A stretch of 64,000 bases of DNA from Apium graveolens (taxonomy: Eukaryota; Streptophyta; Magnoliopsida; Apiales; Apiaceae), in NCBI RefSeq assembly GCF_009905375.1, contig NC_133657.1:40605853-40669852 (forward strand), written 5' to 3'. Positions 10,061 through 21,395 of the stretch are shown piece after piece. Within the stretch, counting starts at the first letter, position 1, and each line of letters starts with the position of its first letter. Both the position numbers and the translations under genes were made by a program. The notes under the pieces are model-generated. The model ran no database searches and was not told the origin of the DNA. It saw only the letters and a program-made list of their open reading frames with translations.

Positions 10061-12338
10061 AATTCTACACAACTTATTGCCAGGAATTTCAATTTCACCA
10101 TTGGTACTCACTTATTTTAACAACTACACGTTCCTGACTTGCTAGTCCTTTAATCACAATCTTATCAATTCAACAGGGTAATTCATCTCATCTACAAAAC
10201 CTTGAGAGATAAACAATTAAGTTTCTCTCACATCTTTTAATACTTTAACGCATAAGGTACTTACCATCGTCATCCATGTTGTCATGTCCGTGATTTGAAC
10301 AACATATTTCACAGGAAAGTCGCATATCTCGTTCTCGAAGACGTATCCTAATTGGAGTAGATTCCCTTGATTCTTAGTGCATCCCTGACTGGGGCTAGTG
10401 ATTTGCTCGCCAGGTGCCCTTATTTCCTTCCCATGCATAAGACGTGGATGGAACTTCGTCCACTTGATTCAGGATACGTTGATTTATGTTCAAAAATTTC
10501 TTGCAAAGAATGACAATACAACGAAACGACTAGAAAGATTCAAAATTCAACAAAAATTAGAGTTGAAAAGAAAGAAGAAGTAAGAATTTGAATATGAATG
10601 AGACAACCATATTGGTACTTAAGATGGGCAGTCTTTCATACCATATGGCATACAGCATATGATTAGGTGGCGTGCCACCCGACTCTTCGTCATTCTGACA
10701 AAGTGTCTCACCATAACACTATTTGTCCCAATTAGAAATCAAAAATTGAGGGAAATAATTAAATTTGAAAGGAATGCAATATCCTCCTTTTCAATATCAT
10801 AGCAAGGAGTTTATTTAAGAAAAAAAGTTCATACTTATTTAGGAATCAAAAAGGAAATATACGCTGTAATATTGAAGATAAGAATGATACCATTGGTCAC
10901 CATCCACATTTCACTTGTATTCATCTTTCGAGCTTGTTGGATCATATCTCCATTGTTTCATATAATAACTTTTAGAAAGTACGTTGAAATGCCTTCGCAA
11001 ATTAAGCACTATGGTAGATTCTTACTTGTCACGTCTTGCGTCTTTAACATCACACCTCTGCATATAATACTTTAACAACTCAATCATAATGACGTCCCTA
11101 CCAGACAACCTCGAGTTTCCTTTTTCAATTTAAAATAACCCCGAAGCATTCAACATAGCGATCTTTGTGTTAGTAATATTCTTCTTTTTAGGAAATCTGG
11201 AAATCTTCTCAATCTCCTTCAGTCATACTTAGACTTCTGTTAGATCAGTGAATTCTTTGAACTTGAATAATCCTGTAATTGGATGAGTAATTGCTCCGTA
11301 CACTGATTCTGTTGTTAATCTTATCAAACAATATTTGTACCATTCTGTTAAGAATAACCAACTTCTTCATCTGAATTAACAATATTAAGTCTGAAACAGC
11401 ATTCTTCCAAGTAATCCGGACTTTCTAACAAACAAGAAACTCAAGTAGTAACTTGACAACCAATGTTTAAAAATCATTTTATTCAAAAAGACTTTTAGAA
11501 ATTTGTAAAGGAAGATCTTTTTCGAAAACTTGTTTTAAAAGTTTGGAAAATCACAAACCTGGTTGTCCTTACTATATGAGTTGGTTGTTGTCCTTCCGAC
11601 CTATAACAAGGTACCATATTAAAGAAACAATTACATAAAAATTCATTCACTCCAATCTACCTTTTGTCCTTTATTGGGTCCATTTGCCTTCCTTAATCGA
11701 CGAAAACTTCAATTGCCGTTGCATGTTATCTTATTCGTAGCTTCACATCAAGGCTCCCATATTGGTAATACTCCCAACATTATCGTTGTAGTAGTTAAGT
11801 AAAACAGGCTATCCAATAGTCAACAAGTCTATTTCATAGAACAAAGTTTGCCCGTACCACATCACATCATTACTTTACATATTGCATTTATCATATCATC
11901 ATCATTTAATTTCACAAAAATTCCAGGTTTATACTTTTCTTTCTTACTCTTTCAAAATTCATCTAGTTCATCCCATAATTATTCACGGGTGGCTTAGTCA
12001 CTAAGGGCTTATTTTAACCCGATAGCAGCTATCCTCTAAAACACTTAAATCTCCTCTCTAAACTTCGTCTCACCTTGAATAATAACTCAAGCGCTCACCA
12101 TTTACTGTAAATCTCAAATCCATCCTCGTAGGTACAATTGCTTCATAGGACAAGTTCTAAATTGGGGGTATAGAACAGGATGTAGAGTAAACTAAAGAGA
12201 TACACTCACAGCCGAATGTCCAGTGAAACAAGAATATCCAGATGGAGGTTCTTGAATAGGTAATCTCATATCAAGAGGTGGAAAAGTAGCATAGAATAGC
12301 TTGAAGAAGTGCAACCGTTATAACAGAAGGTAGTACCA
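10061..12338 (-). other. B gag region, decayed
   Basis: By position this should hold gag and the front of the protease in minus-strand sense. I could not recognise a zinc knuckle or the gag core; short open stretches (for example 10438-10217) have no family hallmark I can name. No sign of a separate insertion. Confidence 0.4.
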
Positions 12339-12600
12339 TTAATGCTGGTAAAGGAACAAGGTGCAAATCCAATCTGAGAGAAGATAACGATCCTCGAACG
12401 GAAAGCTCCAAATGATCAAATGACACCGGGGAATCAAGATCTGCCATTGCCGTTGTCCAGAAATCACGTCACAAGCTGAGAATCCCGAATCGCAATATGA
12501 ACCGTGCCGGAGACCTACTTTACCATCGCACTCAACCTCACATCGTCTTATCTTTCTATTTCCTATTCCTATTCCTAACCCTCTACCCAATCCCGACAAT
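12339..12600 (-). CDS. B open frame behind PBS, putative third exon
   Basis: The frame is open from an AG acceptor-like site (GCCTAG, ending at 12601) to the TAA at 12339-12341. It starts SGLGRGLGIGIGNRKIRR, Gly- and Arg-rich, then about 65 residues without recognised domain. There is no good ATG at its start, so an upstream exon would be needed. A donor CG|GTAAAG at 12880 in the LTR exon would join in phase, with a 280-base intron that includes the LTR end and the PBS. D and E have frames in the same place. The rest of B is decayed, so an open 86 codons may be chance. Confidence 0.35.
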
Positions 12601-12632
12601 CTAGGCTTGTTTCAGTGACTTATAACCTGTAG

Positions 12633-12643
12633 CTCTGATACCA
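12633..12643 (-). other. primer binding site of B (tRNA-iMet type)
   Basis: On the minus strand TGGTATCAGAGCTACAGG, four bases inside the LTR edge at 12647. Confidence 0.85.
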
Positions 12644-12646
12644 ACC

Positions 12647-13355
12647 TGTGGCGCCCTTCAAACCCGGGTCAGAAGTTTGGGGTCCACAACACAAACAGAA
12701 TATATCAACCTGTATAAGAAATATTATTTATAATGAGCCTGCTTCACAAAACCACGGATCGCAACAGGTTAAAGTATGAACACAAGCCACAACCTTAATT
12801 TATTACATCGTACCAAATCCCCAATAATTTAACTTATAATTGATAATAAAATCATTCTTACAAATTAACTACTTCTTTACCGCATGAAACTTCTGCTAGC
12901 TTGATCCAACTCGACTGGAACCTTAGCCCGTACTTTGGAATGAGGAACTTCACTATCATCCATATTCTTTTTAACTGTAAAATATATAAAAGAATCGCAA
13001 GGGTGAGCTAACAAGCTCAGCAAGTCATGATAACGATAACTGAAGTTAAACAATGATCAAATGAGATGATTCAAAGGAATCAAGTTTCTTTTTAACTAAT
13101 CATTAGAATTGGATATTCATTTTAAGTTTTAAAAAAAAGGTTAGGCTGCTGATCAGTCACGCACTAACCCCGAGCGAAGCACACAACACAGCTCTAATTA
13201 CTGGATCCAAGGCACACATTGGCCTAACTTGACCATTGGTATGGCCTGACCACGAATCTGGTCCACATAAATAAAAACTATCCAATCCTAAAGCAGTTCC
13301 ATATGATAACAATATGATTCAATAAAACAAGATCATAATCAATGATGGTTAAACA
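12647..13355 (-). repeat. right LTR of B, first part (5' LTR in sense, distal end)
   Basis: Starts TGTGGCGCCC directly after the PBS and matches 3487 onward. It is cut at 13355 by copia C and continues at 21396. Confidence 0.9.
12877..12963 (-). CDS. short LTR exon of B (28-aa frame), 5' LTR copy
   Basis: ATG at 12963, same peptide as 3717-3803 with two changes near the end (R21Q and T27M). A GTAAAG donor overlaps the stop (CG|GTAAAG at 12880), giving an in-phase route to 12600-12339. No clear H3-tail match. Confidence 0.35.
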   Translation of the reverse strand: MDDSEVPHSKVRAKVPVELDQASRSFMR

Positions 13356-15021
13356 TGAAAGGAATATGTCCTAAGTCCAATCATGTATTAGGATTTAAGA
13401 ATAACTTCCTGTGTAATCTGTTTTGATTTCATTGATATTAATAAAAGACTTGTTTTGTTTTTATTACGGGCTCTATCTATTTAAGTGTTTAAATAAGATA
13501 TACCATAGTTTAGAGTAAAGCTTTTTATGGATTATGATGAGATCATAATAGTGAGACCTAAAAGATGATAACTCTAAACTTAAATAGTTCCTGGTCGTAG
13601 GATTACTAACTGGTAATTAATAATCCGCAGAGATCGGTACATACTATGCTTGCTTCATTATGAAGGATGTCTGTTCTCATAGACATTTGTGTGGTGACAC
13701 TATAGCTAGTATGTAGGTGCTTATTATAGAATAAGTTCACTGAACATGACCGCCTCGTCCCGGGCCGTCGCACGGCACAGCTGAACAACTGATGGAGTTC
13801 ACTCACGTGTCAGCAGTTGTTCACATAGTGATAGTTGTACAAGTATCCTTAGACTTGAGGTCATCATAGTCATCTTGTGTACACTGAACTATGCTTTGGT
13901 TTAGTTCTTAGTCTCCAGGGACAATTATTAGGGCTCTACTGGGTATAGGAATTTGTACACGAAGATAGTGTATGATCAATAAAGGATCTACCCCTTCCAG
14001 TGAAGGAAGCGAATGTTCAAGGCTGATCCACTTATGCTAGTTCAGGAATCTCTGACCAGAGTAAATGAAATTAGAAAGGAGTTTCTAATTTGCATAGAAC
14101 TAAGCATAGTAAATGGTAAGCAAGTGATTGAATTAGATAGGCTTGACACGAGATCCATGCCTTGTATTTAATTGGGACATTGTAGGGTAGAAGGAGTTTA
14201 TTGTACGGTAACTATTCACTGAATAGGTTCTTGGTATTCTAAGCAGTGAATTCATATTATCCGGATAGTCGCGATATGCTGAGAAGTATCCCTCACGATG
14301 TAGAATAAATGTGATTAATTAATTAATCATATTTAATAAATAATGATAAAATAGTTTTATTATTATTTATTTCTACTACCGGCTTAATATTGAACCTACA
14401 GGGTCACACCATAAAAAGAGAATGATTTAATGGTGGAAGAATTAATTAATAATGGCTAATAATTATTTATTTATGAAATAAATAATTAATTGGCAAATTT
14501 AATAATTGATTAAATGAGATTTAATTGATTATAAATTAATTAAGAAAAGTTCTTAATATTATTAATTAAGGATCTAATTTTTGGAAATTAAATCAAGAGA
14601 GAGAATTATTTTTAAAGTGTTTAGAAAAAGGATTAATAATTAAAAGGTGTTTTAATTATTAATGAGAATAATAAATGGGATAATAATAATAATATTTATG
14701 GGAAAATTTTAGCTGAAAATTTTGCCTATAAATATACTATTATAAACCCTATTTTCATTCGAACCCAAAAACCCAAAAGTTTTAGAAAAACAAATTCTCT
14801 TCACCTCCTCCTCCTCCTTAACGTCATTTTCTTGGTGGATACCGGTGGAGTGCTTCACGTTTGAGGAGCAGCTGCTAAGGATCTCTGAACATTGCTTTCG
14901 GATCGCATATTAAAGGTTAGTAATCGATCCCCTCGTTTTTACCACGATTTATATGCTTTTATTTGGATTTTATTTGTGTAAAAGTGTTTTACCATGCCTC
15001 CGCTGCGATTAAAATCCAACA
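13356..15021 (+). repeat. 5' LTR of C
   Basis: 1666 bases, TGAAAGGAATATG to AAATCCAACA. Compared with the 3' LTR it lacks about 47 bases (present around 20442-20489) and an 18-base AT-rich insert (near 20690), and has about 22 extra GC-rich bases near 13750-13775. Confidence 0.95.
14727..14734 (+). promoter_or_regulatory. TATA box of C LTR
   Basis: TATAAATA in TTTGCCTATAAATATAC, about 290 bases before the LTR end; the leader that follows is CT-rich (CTCCTCCTCCTCC near 14805). Confidence 0.6.
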
Positions 15022-15022
15022 T

Positions 15023-15033
15023 TGGTATCAGAG
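15023..15033 (+). other. primer binding site of C (tRNA-iMet type)
   Basis: TGGTATCAGAG one base after the LTR, complementary to the initiator tRNA-Met 3' end. Confidence 0.9.
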
Positions 15034-15473
15034 CTTAGGTTGTATGCATATAGATCTGTGGTAAAAATTTCAGAATTTTATGTGATTGTATGAATTAATT
15101 ATGATTTTTACAAGTTATATCATGGATTAATTTTTTCTGATGAGAAATCATTTCTCAGAATAATTTTGAATGTTGATCTGGGTTCTACAAGTGTTGTAGA
15201 TCGTCTGGGTATTTTTTTTCATAATTTTATGATGTATAGATTTTTTATTATGAATTTTTGAAGTTCTTACAATTAAATTCGTAATTAAATAAGTATGTAT
15301 ATATATATAAAGTTGTATATGTATAAATATATCTGTGGCTGCCATACATCTGCTATTGTTTCTATGCTGCACGGACAAAAACAAACAAGACAGACAAGCA
15401 CAGGTGAGTTGTCAGGCACGGTAACCGAGAAAGAAAAAGACGGCGGCTGCTGCAAAAGAAAAAAAAAAGGGTG

Positions 15474-15610
15474 TCGCACATTCCGGGAATGCGTTACACC
15501 CTGTGGCGCATTCACGGAATGCGTTACACCTTTTAATTGGTTAAAAGGGTTGTAACGCATCACCGGAATGCGTTACAGGGCTTGTAACGCGTTCATGTAA
15601 TGCGTTACAG
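15474..15610. repeat. cluster of CGCATTC/GAATGCG palindromes in leader of C
   Basis: Four palindromic units, each like GTAACGCATTC-nn-GAATGCGTTAC, at about 15474-15498, 15505-15530, 15551-15578 and 15583-15609. Units two and three sit on the arms of a larger inverted repeat centred on TTTTAATTGGTTAAAA (15531-15546). It could be a small fold-back insertion. Its CGCATTC motif resembles the palindromes of the MITE at 2518-2950. Confidence 0.7.
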
Positions 15611-16350
15611 CCCGACTGTTTACATTAAAATTGATTTTCTGGGAGTTTTGTAACTCCTTTTTAGGCGTGCAATATACCGTTGGATTCGTTTTTCCGAGAC
15701 GGATCTAATGGATTGATCAATTTTAGTTTATATAAAAGTTTTGAACTGTTTATATTTCTGAAAGTGTTTTAAAGCTGTTTTTAACTGTTTTAACTGCTTT
15801 TAAATGCTTCATGTGATACATAGAGATGTATAATGCTTAGACTAATGTGCTAGATGATATAACATGCCTACCTTGATGTTTATTCATGTTGATATATGTG
15901 ATATATGCTTAGTTTATCATGCGATGATAGATTTAGGTGAACTTAAATGAACATAAGGCGTTTGTTAGACAACCTAGTATAGTGAAATTGTTTCATAACC
16001 TTAATAACAATATTATGAATACAATCATGAGATTCTTGTATTTGTGAAACACGTAATTGAATATGAATTTTCAATATGAGAGAAAGGATGATTCTGTCAA
16101 CAACAGATTTCTATCTGTAAGAAAGGGTTATTAAGTGACGCCTCTTGACAATGCTCCACCCGATCTGGGAATCATCTGATTATTGATTATTGATTTGAAA
16201 TATTTAATTTAAAAGAAATAATTTCTTTATAATATGATTATGATTGTAACGTAATATAATCCCTCTAAAATTAAATAATATCAAGTAGTAATTGGCCAAT
16301 GATACAACGGGCTTGTGTCGGTCATAGCCTTCCAACATGATAGAAAGTAG

Positions 16351-16684
16351 TTCTTATTTTTGAATCATTGTCGGTTCGTGCTACAGCCGAGGGCTTTGAT
16401 TTTGAAATAAGAAATACTTGTCTATTACATAGAGATGTGTACATTGGATAAGAATCTAAAGGTCGGTATGTGCCACAGCCGTGGGCCTTTGGGGACTGAT
16501 TCAACTGTACGGAATGTTGGGTTAGACTTGACTTAGAATATTGAGTTTGTCATGCCACAGCCGAGACTCAATTATTCAAGAGGCTAAAGTTTGATTAGGG
16601 AATAACATAAGATGTAATTGACAAGAGTTGTCTGCCTATTGAACATTACATGGCGGTTCGTGCCACAGCCGGGGTTGTGTAATG
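16351..16684 (+). other. array of four conserved-loop hairpins in the C leader RNA
   Basis: A 12-base core GTGCCACAGCCG (or one mismatch) occurs at 16378, 16470, 16552 and 16660; a poorer copy lies at 16318-16329. Each core sits at the tip of its own inverted repeat with a different stem: TTCTTATTT/AAATAAGAA plus AATCA/TGATT; GTACA+TTG+AAAGG/CCTTT+CAA+TGTAC; CTTGA+ATTGAGT/ACTCAAT+TCAAG; CATTACA/TGTAATG. In three of the four, CGG/CCG closes the apex. Constant loop and changing, self-complementary stems indicate conserved RNA structure. The array lies between PBS and gag, where packaging or translation signals occur. The leader 15034-16874 has no protein gene. Confidence 0.65.
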
Positions 16685-16874
16685 GAATGTAGGATCCCTA
16701 TTCCCACTAGCATTATGAATGTTTAATTTTTCACGTAGGGGGTTGAATAAATTAGGTAAACTAGTGGGAGCCACTTATGAATAAAGACCCAATTCATATA
16801 GTGTTTTAAAATGAAATCGAATATTTTCTAAGTGTTGTTATGTGTTTATCATTTACAGATTTACAATATACATT

Positions 16875-17466
16875 ATGTCTTCTACACTATCACTCAGGAG
16901 CATACTGGATGCTCACAAATTGACTAGTCCTAATTATGCTGACTGGCTTCAAAACTTGAGAATTGTTCTCAGGATTGAGAAGCTGGAATACGTGATTGAC
17001 TCACCTAAGCCTACTGAACCTGCTAGTGATGCACATAATGATGAACATGTTGTGTAACGTAAGTGGATAGATGATGCAAATGTTGCTCAATGCATCATGC
17101 TAGCTTCCATGAACATTGAGCTACAGAAGCAACATGAGCATATGGATGCTCACACTATCCTAATGCATCTACAAGAGTTGTATGATGTGGCGGGGAGGAC
17201 AGCTCGATATGAGATATCGAAGGAGCTGTTCGGTTGTAAGTGTCTGAGGGATCATCTGTGAATGACCATGTACTTAAGATGATCAATTTGATTGAACGTC
17301 TTGGACAACTTGGTTTTGCCATGGATGGGGAGTTGAGCCAAGACTTGGTCTTGCAATCGCTTCCGAGTTCGTTCTCGCAGTTTGTTGTGAACTTTCACAT
17401 GAATAAGTTGGATGTCAGCCTGCCTGAACTCCACAACATGTTGAAGACTACGGAATCGAATTTTCC
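16875..17466 (+). pseudogene. gag: element C gag, core
   Basis: ATG at 16875: MSSTLSLRSILDAHKLTSP, then NYADWLQNLRIVLR, matching the copia gag N-terminus. An in-frame TAA at 17055 interrupts before KWIDDANVAQCIMLASM. A one-base deletion near 17238 shifts the frame into VNDHVLKMINLIERLGQLGF and LPELHNMLKTTESN. A second shift near 17461 leads to the zinc knuckle. Two frameshifts and one stop in 590 bases. Confidence 0.85.
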
Positions 17467-17484
17467 CCTAAGAAGAGTTCTGTT

Positions 17485-18140
17485 CTTCTAATTGGTGAAG
17501 GTTCCAATCCTAAGAAAAGGAAGAGGAACTCTTCCAAGAAGAAGAAAGTAGGTGAAGAAAAGCCGGTTCCACCAAAAGCTAAAGACCCCAAGAGCAAAGT
17601 TGTTTGCTTTCACTGTAACAAGGTGGGGCACTGGAAGAGGAACTGCAAGGTTTACCTTGCAAAATTGAAGAAGAAGAAGGGTAGTGAGACTACCGCTTCT
17701 GATTCAGGTTTGTTCATGATAGAAGTGAATATGTCATTAAATCAAATTTCTACTTGGGTATTAGATACCGCCTGTGGTTCTTATATCTGCAATTTGTTGC
17801 AGGGACCAAGGAGAAGTAGGACTCTTGAGGAAGAGGAGGTGATTCTACTGATGGGAAATGGAGCAAGAGTTGCTGTTGAAGTTGTAGAATCATTTCATTT
17901 ACATAGGCCTACGGGCAAGATTATTGTTTGAAATAATTGTTATTTTGTTCCCTCGATTGTGAGAAATATTATTCCCATGTTAGACTTGGCTGGATTTTCA
18001 TTTATTATTGAGAATGATGAATGTTCTATTCTTAGAGATAATATTCTTTATGGATGTGGTACTTTAAATAATGGTATGTATAAATGTGACATAATTTACT
18101 TCAGATTGAACAAACTAATAAAAGAAAAGGGATGATGAAA
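17485..18140 (+). pseudogene. pol: element C gag zinc knuckle and protease
   Basis: Basic linker (KKRKRNSSKKKK), CCHC knuckle CFHCNKVGHWKRNC at 17605-17646, then protease with WVLDTACGSYICN near 17755-17790. The catalytic D-T/S-G triad reads DTA, so the glycine of the active site appears lost. The frame stops at 17929-17931 and readable protease/pre-integrase sequence (VRNIIPMLDLAGFSF) continues for about 200 bases. Confidence 0.8.
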
Positions 18141-18204
18141 ATCTCACTTCATAGTGGCACTGCAGTCTCCATTTAGTAGACATGGAGAGAGGACTGCAAA
18201 TTTG

Positions 18205-19173
18205 CTAGAAATGGTACACACAGATGTATGTGGACCAATGTCTAAGCAAGCCATTGGTGGATTTTCATACTTCATTACTTTCATAGATGATAGATCTAGA
18301 TTCGGATATGTGTTTGATGAAACACAAGTCTGAAGCCTTGGAAAAGTTCAAAGAGTATAAGTATGAAGTGGAAAAACAAACCAAACATAGTATTATAATT
18401 CTTCGATTAGATCGAGGTGGTGAATACTTGAATGGAGTGTTTCTAGATTATCTCAAAGTAAATGGTATAGTCTCCCAGTGGACTCCTCCAGATTAGTATC
18501 TGAAAGGAGAAATCAAACTTTGTTAGACATAGTGCGGTCCATGATGAGCTATGCAAATCTTCCAGTATTCCTATGGGGTTATGCAGTGGAAACCTCAGCA
18601 TATTTACTGAATAAGGTGCCTTCCAAATCTGTTCCTCAAATTCCGTATGAGATATGGAAAGAAAGGAAAGCGAGTCTTAAACACGTTAAGATTTGGGGAT
18701 GTCCAGCTTATGTCAAGAAAGTTGACCCAGATAAGCTGGAATATCGATCCGTAAAATGTAGTTTTGTGGGATATCCTAAAGAGATTTTAGGGTATTACTT
18801 TTACACCAATCATCGGGTGTTTGTCTCCAGACATGCTACCTTCTTGGAAAAGGAGTTTATCCTTGAAGGAAACAGTGGGAGCAAAATTGAACTTGATGAA
18901 GTTCAAGAAGCACAAACTACTACGGATCAAGTGGAAACACCTGTTCTGACTGAACAACCTTTTGTGGAACAGCCCATTCATAGATCAGGGAGAGTGTCTC
19001 GCCAACCTGAGAGGAAATATGGCCTTGTCATTGAGAATGACAATGAGTTGTCGATCATTGATGATGACGACCCTGTGACCTATAATGAGGCTATGAGTAG
19101 TGTTGACTCAGAGAAATGGCATAGTGCCATGAAATCCAGAATGGAATCTATGTATACGGTATACAAAAGATAG
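18205..19173 (+). pseudogene. pol: element C integrase and start of RT
   Basis: HTDVCGPM and FITFIDDRSR give the first catalytic Asp region of integrase; a frameshift near 18310 leads to ILRLDRGGEYLNGVF (second Asp). A small deletion near 18495 removes part of the PQ-NG motif, then VSERRNQTLLD carries the catalytic Glu. The linker includes IHRSGRVSRQPERKYG, and RT begins with PVTYNEAMSS. The zinc-binding N-terminus of integrase is not clear. The longest open part is 18478-19173. Confidence 0.85.
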
Positions 19174-19668
19174 ATTATAGCAGATGGCCAGGTGGAGACC
19201 TATAAGGCCAGGCTTGTGGCAAAAGGATTCAAACAAAGGCAATGGATTGACTTTGATGAAACCTTTTACCTGTAGCCCTGTTAAAATCAGTTCGAATTTT
19301 GTTTGCGATTGCTGCTTACTATGACTATGAGATCTGGCAATTAGCCAGATGGTTTTCTTTCCAAGAGAAATGAAAACCTAGTGTGTAAGCTGCTGCGAAC
19401 CATATGTGGTTTAAAGAAGGCTTCTCGAAAGATGGAACATTCGTTTTGATGAGACAATCAAAGAGTTTGATTTTATCAAAAACGTAGATGAACCATGCGT
19501 CTACAAAAGGGTTAGTGGGAGCGCGGTAACATTTCTTATATTGTATTGAATTAGAGTTGACACACATAACAACATAGCAGACCCACTCACAAAGCTACTT
19601 TATGAAAGTCACTTTGATCGTCATAAAGACAAGATGGGTATTAAATACCAGAGTGATTGGCTTTAGTA
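19174..19668 (+). pseudogene. pol: element C truncated RT and RNase H tail
   Basis: ARLVAKGFKQR and DFDETF (RT start), fragments up to DEPCVYKRVSGSAV near 19490-19525, then a jump to HNNIADPLTKLL near 19565-19600, the end of RNase H. The RT YVDD block and nearly all of RNase H are deleted, roughly 1 kb by comparison with intact copia elements. Confidence 0.8.
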
Positions 19669-19680
19669 CAAGTGGGAGAT
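19669..19680 (+). other. polypurine tract of C
   Basis: CAAGTGGGAGAT directly before the 3' LTR; a typical copia plus-strand primer site. Confidence 0.8.
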
Positions 19681-21390
19681 TGAAAGGAATATGTCCTAAG
19701 TCCAATCATGTATTAGGATTTAAGAATAACTTCCTATGTAATCTGTTTTGATTTCATTGATATTAATAAAAGACTTGTTTTGTTTTTATTACGGGCTCTA
19801 TCTATTTAAGTGTTTAAATAAGATATACCATAGTTTAGAGTAAAGCTTTTTATGGATTATGATGAGATCATAATAGTGAGACCTAAAAGATGATAACTCT
19901 CAACTTAAATAGTTCCTGGTCGTAGGATTACTAACTGGTAATTAATAATCCGCAGAGATCGGTACATACGATGCTTGCTTCATTATGAAGGATGTCTGTT
20001 CTCATAGACATTTGTGTGGTGACACTATAGCTAGTATGTAGGTGCTTATTATAGAATAAGTTCGCTGAACATGACTCGCACAGCTGAACAACTGATGGTG
20101 TTCACTCACGTGTCAGCAGTTGTTCACATAGTGATAGTTGTACAAGTATCCTTAGACTTGAGGTCATCATAGTCATCTTGCGTACACTGAACTATGCTTT
20201 GGTTTAGTTCTTAGTCTCCAGGGACAATTATTAGGGCTCTACTGGGTATAGGAATTTGTACACGAAGATAGTGTATGATCAATAAAGGATCTACCCCTTC
20301 CAGTGAAGGAAGCGAATGTTCAAGGCTGATCCACTTATGCTAGTTCAGGAATCTCTGGCCAGAGTAAATGAAATTAGAAAGGAGTTTCTAATTTGCATAG
20401 AACTAAGCATAGTAAATGGTAAGCAAGTGATTTAATTAGATAGAACAATTCACAATAGCTTGTGGTGGCATCGTGCGTAGGTAGAGGCGTAGGCTTGACA
20501 CGAGATCTATGCCTTGTATTTAATCGGGACATTGTAGGGTAGAAGGAGTTTATTGTACGGTAACTATTCACTGAATAGGTTCTTGGTATTCTAAGCAGTG
20601 AATTCATATTATCCGGATAGTCGCGATATGCTGAGAAGTATCCCTCACGATGTAGAATAAATGTGATTAATTAATTAATCATATTTAATAAATTAGAGAA
20701 TTTATATAAATAATGATAAAATAGTTTTATTATTATTTATTTCTACTACCGGCTTAATATTGAACCTACAGGGTCACACCATAAAAAGAGAATGATTTAA
20801 TGGTGGAGGAATTAATTAATAATGGCTAATAATTATTTATTTATGAAATAAATAATTAATTGGCAAATTTAATAATTGATTAAATGAGATTTAATTGATT
20901 ATAAATTAATTAAGAAAAGTTCTTAATATTATTAATTAAGGATTTAATTTTTGGAAATTAAATCAAGAGAGAGAATTATTTCTAAAGTGTTTAGAAAAAG
21001 GATTAATAATTAAAAGGTGTTTTAAATATTAATGAGAATAATAAATGGGATAATAATAATAATATTTATGGGAAAATTTCAGCTGAAAATTTTGCCTAAA
21101 AATATACTATTATAAACCCTATTTTCATTCGAACCCAAAAACCCAAAAGTTTTAGAAAAAAAATTCTCTCCACCTCCTCCTCCTCCTTAACGTCGTTTTC
21201 TTGGTGGATACAGGTGGAGTGCTTCACGTTTGAGGAGCAGCTGCTAAGGATCTCCGAACGTTGCTTTTGGATCGCATATTAAAGGTTAGTAATCGATCCC
21301 CTCATTTTTACCACAATTTATATGCTTTTATTTGGATTTTATGTGTGTAAAAGTGTTTTACCATTCCTCCGCTGCGATTAAAATCCAACA
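19681..21390 (+). repeat. 3' LTR of C
   Basis: 1710 bases, near-identical to 13356-15021 apart from the indels noted there and scattered substitutions. High identity points to a fairly recent insertion relative to A and B. Confidence 0.95.
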
Positions 21391-21395
21391 AAACA

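Larger units (their letters stand above)
13356..21390 (+). mobile_element. Ty1/copia element C, inserted in right LTR of B
   Basis: 8035 bases with LTRs at 13356-15021 and 19681-21390, exact target-site duplication AAACA (13351-13355 and 21391-21395), a PBS at 15023, PPT at 19669-19680, and gag, protease, integrase and partial RT on the plus strand. It is younger than B. A deletion has removed the RT active site and most of RNase H, and frames are broken, so it depended on, or no longer uses, helper proteins. Confidence 0.95.

Noticed and set aside
15295..15555. 86-codon plus-strand frame in the C leader ending in a Cys-rich stretch
   Set aside because: It runs over the palindrome cluster and an AT-rich leader, has no family resemblance, and lies far before gag.
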